64,000 nt of DNA from Melanopsichium pennsylvanicum (taxonomy: Eukaryota; Basidiomycota; Ustilaginomycetes; Ustilaginales), in the NCBI GenBank assembly GCA_900208305.1, contig OAPG01000015.1:248001-312000 (forward strand), in the 5' to 3' direction. Made by a program: the position numbers and the translations under genes. Within the stretch, counting starts at the first letter, position 1, and each line of letters begins with the position of its first letter. The notes under the pieces are model-generated. The model was not told where the DNA came from and ran no database searches. It was given only the letters and a program-made list of their open reading frames with translations. Positions 19,999 to 27,710 of this stretch are shown piece by piece.

Positions 19999-20358
19999 TC
20001 CGATATGGTTACAACAGCTGGAATGCAACCGAGACGAACAGTTAAGCGTGGGAAGATATACAGTAATGTCCAGTACAGTAAATTTACAGTTATGGATGAG
20101 AGTAAAAGAAGGAATGATCAGTCGGAAGAAAGCCGACGCTAAGTACATAAGACTCAGAACATGAAGTCAGGGTCCAAGCGAAAGGAAAATCGGTGGGTCT
20201 TGAGCCATGCAGCACTGGCCACCTTCACCGCGCTTGGCTTCCAACTTTCCAACTACTGTAGCTATTCACTCCATCATGTGTGCTTTCATCTCTACCACCA
20301 ACATGCACTCTCATCTCCTCATTCCTCGCTCGTATCATCTTCCAGAAAAATCATAGCT
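19999..20358. promoter_or_regulatory. Divergent region between the GGQ gene and the HMUDK-chromodomain gene
   Basis: Contains the motif copy ACAGTAAATTTACAGT at 20075-20090. An in-frame ATG at 20161 could extend the HMUDK-chromodomain protein into this region, but the encoded stretch looks like a C/T-rich leader. Confidence 0.4.
20075..20090. repeat. Recurrent intergenic motif ACAGTAAATTTACAGT, copy 4
   Basis: This copy lies 77 bases upstream of the GGQ gene's ATG and combines TACAGTAAAT with AAATTTACAGT head to tail. Confidence 0.55.
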
Positions 20359-22125
20359 ATGATTGTTTCGATATTGACGGCGGCTACCACAACCAATACC
20401 CCTGAATCCATCAAACGCGAACGCGACTCGCCCTCAATTTTTGAGTCCAACTCGTCCCTCACAGATTCCGGAAACGAAGCAAAGAGACCACGTATCGGTG
20501 CTGGAGCTTTTGAAGATCTATCGGCGGCTCCATCCGCATCATCAAGATCCTCAGCTGCACGACCAGGCCAAGTCACTATCTTGCCCGACCTCCATCTTCC
20601 TCTCAACGAACAAGTCTTTCGCACATTCTTTCAATACGCGCACGATCGCCACTCTGTCTTTCTACAGCGCAAAGCAGGCGTGCGACAAGAAGAATGGACC
20701 ACTGATCCTATATTGCGCTCTACAAAGTTCGCGAATGTTTACCGTGTGCTTGACCGGTCCACGCAATACGTGCTCACAAACGTCGTCCAGGATGGGCCGC
20801 AAGACCTCGAGGAGGTCTGTTTCAGGGTGCTATTATTCAGAAGCTTTGCTAGAATCAGCACCTACGAAGTCATCAGAAGCGCTCTCGGTGGTCCTCCGAC
20901 TTTGAAAACTTTCAGCCCGGCAGCATACGAGAACATCCTTATGCCCCACATTGGAGCAGGAAACCCAGTGTATGGCAGCTCGTACTTCATCCCCGCCCCA
21001 AAGGAGTTCAGGACGCAGTACCCTTTCCAGTCGACGCTCAGGCTGGTCCAATTGATGATCAGGACAGGGCTGCCCAAGAAGCTGGCTGGTTTGCGTCACA
21101 TGAGGGACGCGCATTCGCTTTTGGCTGTGTACCCCAGCCTGGGGCCGTTCCTGGCCATGCAGCTGTTGCTCGATTTAAATCTTTGCGAACACTTCGACTT
21201 TAGCGAAGAGGAATTTTCAGCTTGCGGTCCAGGTTCTCGCAACTGCCTCGTCGACATCTTTGGCAAATTCGTCAGTGGATTCGAACTCGAAGCCATGCGG
21301 TGGATCCAAGATAATCAAGACCACTACTGGGCCAAGTATGGGATTACCGATGTGCCCCATTTGTGTCCTGCAAGAAAGCCTGGATTGAATGTGGTCGATA
21401 TCGAGCATACCCTGTGCGAGGTGTTCAAGTATCGCAGAGCCAAATCTAAATTGGATGCGACGAATCTTGGTAGGCCGGCGAGGGGGAGGCGGTCGAAAGG
21501 GCGGTTATCAACACCACGCGAACCAAGTGTGGTTGTGATTCCGAGTCCGGTGAGAACTGTGAAGGAAGAAGACGACCAGGAAGGAGCGGATGGGTTGGAT
21601 TTTGAAGCGATTCGATCGAGTGGGTCCAAATTCTTGCCTTCCGAGAAGCCCAAAGTTTTCGCTCCTACTTCAGAAGAATCGTCAGTCACAATTCGTCTGC
21701 CGGCCAAATGGCTCGTGCCGCGTTCCGTCGATAATTACGAACGTCCTGAACCGGTTGATCTTTCAGAAGAGGTATACGAAGTATCGCACATTGTGGCCGT
21801 CATGCCGAATCAGTCTAAATGTTTGGTTAGGTGGAAAGGCTTCGGTCCTCAAGATGATACGTGGGAGTATTATTACGAGCTGGTGAACGGTGGAGCCAAG
21901 GAGGCGGTGGAGGAGTACATGAAGTGGGTCAACAGTGTTAGGGATGAGATCGGGAGGATGTTGGATGAGGAGAAACAGAAGAAGCTGGAATTGGAAAAGA
22001 TGAAGGTGGAGGATTTGGTCGGAGAGTCGCAGCAGAGGGTGAGTAGGAGTGGAAGGCAGATTGGAGGTGATAGTACGGGTTCAGGGTTGCCGTTTGCCAA
22101 TCTGCCGTTGTCTTTGCCTTTTTGA
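20359..22125 (+). CDS. 5-hmdU DNA kinase-like (HMUDK) domain joined to a chromodomain
   Basis: 588 residues from the ATG at 20359; an upstream in-frame ATG at 20161 would give 654. Residues 1-80 are disordered with a basic patch (SIKRERDSP, EAKRPR), a possible nuclear signal. Residues about 83-325 resemble the HMUDK helical family (earlier called alpha-glutamyl/putrescinyl thymine pyrophosphorylase clade 3): 'EEWTTDPILRSTKFANVYRV', 'LDRSTQYVLTNVV', 'FRVLLFRSF' and, late in the domain, 'LVDIFGKFVSGFELEAMRWI'. Phage members phosphorylate 5-hydroxymethyluracil in DNA. A basic/acidic linker follows (GRPARGRRSKGRLS). Residues about 470-525 form a chromodomain: 'VYEVSHIVAVM...CLVRWKGFGPQDDTWEYY', with Tyr, Trp and Phe able to form a methyl-lysine cage. 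Inference: a nuclear enzyme aimed at histone-marked chromatin. The family call is from memory of the motif and needs a profile search. Confidence 0.72.
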   Translation: MIVSILTAATTTNTPESIKRERDSPSIFESNSSLTDSGNEAKRPRIGAGAFEDLSAAPSASSRSSAARPGQVTILPDLHLPLNEQVFRTFFQYAHDRHSVFLQRKAGVRQEEWTTDPILRSTKFANVYRVLDRSTQYVLTNVVQDGPQDLEEVCFRVLLFRSFARISTYEVIRSALGGPPTLKTFSPAAYENILMPHIGAGNPVYGSSYFIPAPKEFRTQYPFQSTLRLVQLMIRTGLPKKLAGLRHMRDAHSLLAVYPSLGPFLAMQLLLDLNLCEHFDFSEEEFSACGPGSRNCLVDIFGKFVSGFELEAMRWIQDNQDHYWAKYGITDVPHLCPARKPGLNVVDIEHTLCEVFKYRRAKSKLDATNLGRPARGRRSKGRLSTPREPSVVVIPSPVRTVKEEDDQEGADGLDFEAIRSSGSKFLPSEKPKVFAPTSEESSVTIRLPAKWLVPRSVDNYERPEPVDLSEEVYEVSHIVAVMPNQSKCLVRWKGFGPQDDTWEYYYELVNGGAKEAVEEYMKWVNSVRDEIGRMLDEEKQKKLELEKMKVEDLVGESQQRVSRSGRQIGGDSTGSGLPFANLPLSLPF

Positions 22126-22317
22126 TATGCCCCATAGGCCGTCTTTGCTTTGACTCTGCAATGTCTTTGATTGTAATTTCATCACTAGAAGGCATACTCT
22201 CAAGACTGTGGACAGTGTGATGGAATGATGGATGATGGTGTGAGGCAGCAATTGCTTGACGGGTATACTTGCTGAGCCCAAAGGTGGTACGATACAGTAG
22301 AATAGCAGAGGTGAGGG
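22126..22317. other. Convergent 3' spacer
   Basis: A 192-base spacer lies between the HMUDK-chromodomain and OCA4-like genes, with no further feature seen. Confidence 0.5.
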
Positions 22318-23286
22318 TTATGAAAATGATTCGATCGTATCCAATTCAGCATCATCGTATTTGAGTTGTTGTTTGAACCAAAAAGGTAGGTTGAGTTGAT
22401 GTGGAAAAGTAATGAGATCTGTATCAAACATTTCGACGAATCTTTCGTTTGTAGCTCTTGCACGATTTCCTGCAAAGTGTCTGTATTCGAGTAGGATGGT
22501 TGCAAAGTTCCATCTTTGTAATTTTCGAAAACATGCTAGTAACACTCCGATTTCGTGAATACCGCTTGTATCTGTTACGAGAATAGGATGATACGTTGTG
22601 TCGAGTAAGATGTTGAGCGAGTCTTTCACAAGTTCTTCAGTTAGAGTTGGTGTAGAGTGAGATGAAGCGAAAGAAAGGGTATGGGAGGAGAAGAATGGAG
22701 TGTGGAGGCTGTGTGATGTGGGAGGGATGGAGTGAAGGAATGATAGATCGAGGTGAGCTGAAGTATCTCCAGATGAAGAGGGGTTGGTGAAAGAAGAGGT
22801 AGCCGAGTTGGTACTGGGATGAGACGAGGGATGGTGGATGAGCGAGGATAGATCGTGTTGCTGATTACCCCATCGTTTCAGTCCGAAATGGAGAAAGTTG
22901 ATAGAGTGTTTGTTGCAGAAAGCAGTCAAGCTGGGACTTGGTAGTTCAGGTGTGAGAGAAAGGATGGTTTTGAGGTGCAAAGTGCGCAAGAAAGGGTGGT
23001 TTGCTGGCGTGGGTGTAGCACTACGATAGATCTGTGGCGCAACACTGGCAAACAGCGATGGTGGTTCGACAAGAGGAGCAAGTGGTATGGTGATTGGATT
23101 TGTAGACTGATGATGGTTGTGATTATGTGAGATGGACTGAGAATGAGACGAACTTGAAGATGAGGAATGATGATGATTATGATGATTATGATGATGGTGG
23201 TGGTGGGAATGAGTCGAAGATAAGTTGGAGGGGGATGTGCTGACTTTGGATGTGGGAATTGTTGGAGCGAGGTTAGCGCTCGACAT
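22318..23286 (-). CDS. OCA4: Siw14/Oca family pseudophosphatase (Oca4-like)
   Basis: 322 residues from the ATG at 23286 (MSSANLAP); the frame is open 29 codons further upstream. After a Ser/His-rich N-terminus there is the Siw14/Oca dual-specificity phosphatase fold: 'SLFASVAPQIYRSATPTPAN', 'LHLKTILSLTPELP', then 'FRKLQRWNFATILLEYRHFA' and 'MFDTDL'. In active members the loop reads HCxxGKxRTG. Here the aligned residues (about 237-246) are TDTSGIHEIG, so the catalytic Cys is Asp and the Arg is Glu. The protein should therefore lack phosphatase chemistry, like yeast Oca4-type members that act in a multi-Oca complex linked to inositol pyrophosphate signalling. A stretch of about 30 residues is nearly all His, Asn and Ser, encoded by trinucleotide repeats. 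Oca4 rather than Oca2/Oca6 is my best guess. Confidence 0.7.
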   Translation of the reverse strand: MSSANLAPTIPTSKVSTSPSNLSSTHSHHHHHHNHHNHHHSSSSSSSHSQSISHNHNHHQSTNPITIPLAPLVEPPSLFASVAPQIYRSATPTPANHPFLRTLHLKTILSLTPELPSPSLTAFCNKHSINFLHFGLKRWGNQQHDLSSLIHHPSSHPSTNSATSSFTNPSSSGDTSAHLDLSFLHSIPPTSHSLHTPFFSSHTLSFASSHSTPTLTEELVKDSLNILLDTTYHPILVTDTSGIHEIGVLLACFRKLQRWNFATILLEYRHFAGNRARATNERFVEMFDTDLITFPHQLNLPFWFKQQLKYDDAELDTIESFS

Positions 23287-23711
23287 GGTTCTCGAAAGTT
23301 TCCTCAAGAGATCTGTAGCAAGAAAATGCGGGATGTGAGGGGATAGAAAGGCGAGAATGATGAAAGGCAGCAAGAAAGCTCACTAAGTTACCATATACTC
23401 TTCCAGGCTGTATATACTCTTCCAGGCTGTGTGAACCCTTAAAAATGTCAAAGTTTCGGAAGTCGGATGCGTCGAGCGGTTACCTCCACTAAAGACTCGT
23501 GATTTGAGCTTTGACATATCTATGTGATTGCTATTCACATTCTGCTTGGTAAACTTCCTTCTAAAAAATCCATGCTTTACCTTACTAGACAAGACACAAA
23601 CTCCTGCAAAATCACTGTTTCATGAGCAACAGATTCATGTCGAAACCCCAACTTTGAACTTGAAAGCAGGACTGGTATGGACGAGCGGCTCCGACTAGTA
23701 TCTCAACGTGC
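23287..23711. other. Divergent region between OCA4-like and SLX4 genes
   Basis: No gene is seen. A short direct duplication of TATACTCTTCCAGGCTGT occurs at about 23395-23428, two copies in tandem. Confidence 0.55.
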
Positions 23712-24995
23712 ATGAACAAGCTACCTACCTCTACCTTGTGCTTGGGTGTCACCCACACCCAGCCCATGGCTCTCCCCCGATCTCGCCGCTTTATCTTCCT
23801 ATATCCGACTTTTAACATGTCTCGTCAATCGAGTAGGCTTTGTCACAGCCACCTCGGCGTTTCTTCCCCTTCGCCGCTTCATAATCCAAATGCTTCTGCT
23901 CGATCTTCTTCTTCTTCTTCTTCTTCTTCTTCTTCTTCTTCATCATCATCAGTGGCAGCTGCTGAATCATCAAGGAAGTCCACAACCGACAGGAGCAAAG
24001 CTTGGAAAACAAGCGTTACTGCATCAGTGGCTGATATGACGTCAACACCGGATTTTGACAGCTGGTCTATCCCTCAGCTTCAAGCACAGGTGAAAAAGTA
24101 CGGCTTCAAGGTTTCTCGGAAGCGCGTTACTCTGATCGATCAGCTACGGGCTGTGTATGAAGCTTTGGGTCGGTCCGGAATTGTTCTCGAACCAACTCCT
24201 ATACAATATCCTGCTTCGCTCTCGGATTCAGCGTTAGAACCAAGCACAGCGATGCAAGTTGGAGAGGTAAACAGGAGGACGACACGGCGTAGGCTCGTGC
24301 TACCTGAACAAAGTGGTGCACCACATATCGTGGGCAAGGAAAGAAAGGGGAAAGGCAAAGGAAGGAAAAGCGACCCTTTCATCGTAGATGATTTGAGCTC
24401 ATCCTCCCCGTCCTCTGTCTCTTCTTCTTCTTCGTCACTTGCTTCAGTTATCATGGATCAAGAAGCAAAAAATGGTGAGCAGGAAGCGGGAGATTTCACA
24501 GCACTGCTCGAGAGGGAGGCAGCTTCCGCCACTTCTGGCTCCCGATCCCCTGCTACTCTCAATTCTCCATCTTCTTCTTCATCCATGGATATTCCTCTCT
24601 CAGCTTCAACATCACCCCACAAACCACATCGTCATCAACGTAGTCCCTTACGCTCCCGTTCAAGATCACAATCATCAGACGACATACCTTTGTCAACCCT
24701 CAATCCAATTCATGCCTTCATCAACACAGCAGATGAAGAAAATTCGGAACCTCCACCAAACCCATCACCAGCCTTGGCAGAAACAATGACTCAAGCTATA
24801 AAGTCAGACTTTTCGGTTTGGACACGCATCCTTCGTTACGAACCCATCTCTTTTGACGAACTGATCTCCATTGCCACACAAAACGGCTTGACTATGGATA
24901 CGGGCAAAACGAAGGAAGAGTTGCGAGCTTGGTTGGATACACAGTGTATTTGTTTCTACTCTGCTCAACTCACCGGCTCCAGATCTAGACACTAA
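23712..24995 (+). CDS. SLX4: Slx4-like structure-specific endonuclease scaffold, short form
   Basis: 427 residues from the first ATG; alternative starts are 23766 (MALPRS) and 23817 (MSRQSS, better context with A at -3). Near residue 114 is 'DFDSWSIPQLQAQVKKYGFK' followed by 'VSRKRVTLIDQLRAVYEAL', a SAP-like helix pair typical of fungal Slx4. The C-terminus ('VWTRILRYEPISFDELISIA', 'EELRAWLDTQCICFYSAQ') matches the Slx4 conserved C-terminal domain that binds Slx1. Slx1-Slx4 cuts branched DNA such as flaps and Holliday junctions. The protein is much shorter than most Slx4 orthologues and lacks a visible UBZ or BTB region. A 17-residue poly-Ser comes from a TCT microsatellite, and several more Ser runs occur between the two domains. 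Confidence 0.72.
   Translation: MNKLPTSTLCLGVTHTQPMALPRSRRFIFLYPTFNMSRQSSRLCHSHLGVSSPSPLHNPNASARSSSSSSSSSSSSSSSSVAAAESSRKSTTDRSKAWKTSVTASVADMTSTPDFDSWSIPQLQAQVKKYGFKVSRKRVTLIDQLRAVYEALGRSGIVLEPTPIQYPASLSDSALEPSTAMQVGEVNRRTTRRRLVLPEQSGAPHIVGKERKGKGKGRKSDPFIVDDLSSSSPSSVSSSSSSLASVIMDQEAKNGEQEAGDFTALLEREAASATSGSRSPATLNSPSSSSSMDIPLSASTSPHKPHRHQRSPLRSRSRSQSSDDIPLSTLNPIHAFINTADEENSEPPPNPSPALAETMTQAIKSDFSVWTRILRYEPISFDELISIATQNGLTMDTGKTKEELRAWLDTQCICFYSAQLTGSRSRH
23904..23941. repeat. (TCT)n trinucleotide repeat coding for poly-Ser in SLX4
   Basis: About twelve TCT/TTC units are followed by ATC/TCA units, inside the SLX4 reading frame. It is likely to vary in length between strains. Confidence 0.9.
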
Positions 24996-25291
24996 TACAG
25001 TAGGCTGTAAATCTCCTCACATCATTTGCAACCCGATACCTCTCAAAAACACCATGAGTTGTGAAAAGTATATGGAAGAAGGAGAGGCATCAAATTGGAA
25101 CCAAGAGCTCAAGTATGAATGCTAGCGCATCAAGCGAAGCTTCCACAAACGGAAGAAGGACGAAGGCAAAAATCGAAACAGTAAAGACCATGTAGCAGAA
25201 GCCGGTTGAGCCTGAGGCAGAATAAGGAGTAGAATAAGCGTCGGTTAAGTTTTTGTGCGCAAGATCAGGCATATGCTTGCTTGTTCTCGTC

Positions 25292-26569
25292 CTAAGAAGC
25301 AGCTTTTGCTTTGACCTTGTGGTTCGCCAGGATGCCAACCTGTTTCAGACAGGTGGCGAGTTTGATCCTTTCGTCCTTTTCGAGCTTGGCTGGGGTAGCG
25401 ACGCAAACCTGCTTGTCGTCCAAATGGACAAAACCGCTCTTCTTGCGATGGTGCTTTTCGATCGAGTTGACTCGCAGCTGACATTTGTAATCGCAGTGTT
25501 CTTCATCGTACTGCTCAAGCTCGGAATTGGGGATCGGTTCGTCGTGAGATTCTCTCTTCTTCTCTTCAAGAAGCTTTTCGGTCTCGTTGGTGGCGTCAAC
25601 GTCACGCTTCGAGATACCATCGAAGGAAAGCACGGCACTACCACCTCCGGAATGAGAAGCCCACACCAGAAGATCACGAGCTGAACCGTCTCCATTAAAG
25701 TACGAGTTGAGAGTAGACGGATAGGGGTCCGGTTTTTGGTTGATCTGGAACCCACCCAGCCAAGCTGAACGCTTGACGTAGCCTTGTTGACGCATCCACT
25801 CAACAGCCTTCATATGGAAGTTCTTGATATCGGCCTGCGAACCACCAGAGGCTTGGGTGATGCCATATTCAGTAAGCCAAATGTCAAGATGAAAAGCTTG
25901 GTGCACCGAAGAAATCCATTTAGTGAATTTGTCAAAGTCTCGCCACGAACCGTACCAGTGGAGAGGGATGAATGAAATGTTGCAGCCTAGTTTCTTACAT
26001 TCTTCCATAAACTGTTGAAGCCACTGCATGTTCCAGCACACCTGTGGCGCACCGACTTGGACGCCTCGATCGGCAAAAGGCTTGAGCTCTTTCATCCATA
26101 GCTTTGCTGCTGCTTTAGGGCCAAGATCAGATTGTCCCTGAACATCGGGCTCATTGAATGCGAGCATATATTTTGGAAGCGGACCTTTTTTGAGCTCATT
26201 CTTTACGGCGTTCCACTTGTCGTACTTTGTTGGACCCCAAAAGGTAGGCACGTATTCCAAGCCGAGCTTGTCAAGTTCGGACACCTTGCCGTCTTGCCAA
26301 TGATGGTAAAAAGTGATGTCGGTTTGGCGAGTGGATTTTAGACCTTTGATGCATGCAGGATCGCAGCCCCAAGGAATCCCCATTTCGTGGCCACTGTCAC
26401 GCTGAATTTGATTATGACTGCGTTCTTGCAAGGCAGGACTGGAGTGCGCGTGGTGTTTATTCTGGTGTTTGTTGTGGTGCTTGTCGTGGCCATGCTTGCG
26501 GTGGTGCTTCTTGGCGGTAGCAAAGGCGGCCAGCGCCAGAGTGAGGAAGGGGGCGATCGAGATCCTCAT
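25292..26569 (-). CDS. Secreted GH128 (Asl1-like) beta-1,3-glucanase family protein
   Basis: 425 residues from the ATG at 26569, chosen because it opens a clean signal peptide (MRISIAPFLTLALAAFATA); the frame is open 22 codons upstream. The signal peptide is followed at once by about 25 residues of mostly His and Lys. The catalytic TIM barrel of the Glyco_hydro_cc/GH128 family follows, with 'LAFNEPDVQGQSD' (acid/base Glu140) and 'IWLTEYGI' (nucleophile Glu234), and 'PLHWYGSWRDF' between them. Family members cut beta-1,3-glucan, so a role in the fungal wall or in handling glucan at the plant interface is plausible. After the barrel a Lys-Arg site ('GISKRDVDA') could be cut by Kex2. The last 80 residues are charged, with cysteines (CDYKC, CVATP, TCLK). 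GH family and secretion are well supported; the substrate is inferred. Confidence 0.85.
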   Translation of the reverse strand: MRISIAPFLTLALAAFATAKKHHRKHGHDKHHNKHQNKHHAHSSPALQERSHNQIQRDSGHEMGIPWGCDPACIKGLKSTRQTDITFYHHWQDGKVSELDKLGLEYVPTFWGPTKYDKWNAVKNELKKGPLPKYMLAFNEPDVQGQSDLGPKAAAKLWMKELKPFADRGVQVGAPQVCWNMQWLQQFMEECKKLGCNISFIPLHWYGSWRDFDKFTKWISSVHQAFHLDIWLTEYGITQASGGSQADIKNFHMKAVEWMRQQGYVKRSAWLGGFQINQKPDPYPSTLNSYFNGDGSARDLLVWASHSGGGSAVLSFDGISKRDVDATNETEKLLEEKKRESHDEPIPNSELEQYDEEHCDYKCQLRVNSIEKHHRKKSGFVHLDDKQVCVATPAKLEKDERIKLATCLKQVGILANHKVKAKAAS

Positions 26570-27710
26570 CTTGGCAAAGTGTATGGAAAAAGAGATGGTG
26601 GGGGGTGAAGAAAGCGAGAAGGCCTTGCACAGCAAAGACAGTGAGTAAGATCCTTAAAGAAAAGATGAGGGATAAAGTGAGGGGAGAACGGGGGGAGGCG
26701 GACAAAACGGGGCGGTGATTATAAGTGGGAGGGAAAGAATGATTTAGGGGCATCCTACCGTGTATGTACTGGAGTAGTTGTACCTTTCCGAAGCTGCGAG
26801 TTGCGCTGCTGCGCCTTTGCCACGTCTGTCATGACGAATGAAATGTAATGCTTTGAGCCACTCTGGCTGCGCAGAAATGGCTGCGCAGAAAGAACCTTGG
26901 CCACAGCGAAAGTCGATCCATGGTAGAAGTGAGGCTGTGGTTTCGGTGAACGTGATCAAGTCAAGGCGCTGAATGTAATGAAATAGAGAGACCAAGGCAT
27001 TCAGATCTCACGCTGGCCTCGAAGAATTTCCCACGCTCCCTTCCAGTCTGTACAAACCCACCTCAGCGTCGTGGGTGTTTTCAAGGACTGCTCAGCATAG
27101 CACGCTTTTTGGTTGAAAGAAGTCATTCTCCGCCCAGCGCCTGTATTGGCTCGGGGTGCATATTAATGCTTTGCCCCCTACCTTAGCCTGAGCAAGTTGC
27201 GAAAGGATTGCCGACGGAAGACCTGATCAAGAAGGTTGTGATCACAAACAATTCCAGGCGATGCGAAGCGATGCAACTTTTAACCTGAACAAAAGGAAAA
27301 AATAAAGAGGAGATGGTGGATCTGAGCGGGCTCGCTTGCGTGCGACCTGGAATGGTCGAGCGTTTTTGTGCCAGTCTAGAAAGGCCCCACACATTTTTAG
27401 GGCGTTTGATTTCGCGTCTGACAGCAATCTTTGCAGGGATTGCATCGGTAAGAACTCGTCGTACCTGAAGTTAAGCCGACTTTCTGTGGCAGGGATCGAG
27501 ATGGCGTCGGTCGTGGTCAAAGCAGTGACCAAGCGCTCTTTGATCCAATCGGTGGAACAGAGGAACATGTTTTCGTTCTGTTCTGTCTCCGCTCTCCTCT
27601 TCTCTCTCTACGAATTTGCGATGCAATCTGAAAGATTGCGTTATAAAAATATTCATATTACATGCGATCGCGTCGATGCTTTTCTGTGCACATGGTATAC
27701 CCGCAAGTGG
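26570..27710. other. Intergenic region upstream of the GH128 gene
   Basis: No supported gene in 1.1 kb. Holds the promoter and leader of the GH128 gene and the 3' flank of the transporter. Short open frames on both strands have no family resemblance. A duplicated GGCTGCGCAGAAA occurs near 26865-26892. Confidence 0.55.

Noticed and set aside
20161..20358. N-terminal extension of the HMUDK-chromodomain protein from the ATG at 20161
   Set aside because: The added 66 residues look like translated leader (His/Ser/Tyr from C/T-rich DNA). Kept as a possibility only.
25090..25338. Small minus-strand frame with a hydrophobic stretch below the GH128 gene
   Set aside because: Lies in the GH128 3' region with a poor start; a hydrophobic run alone is not evidence of a gene.
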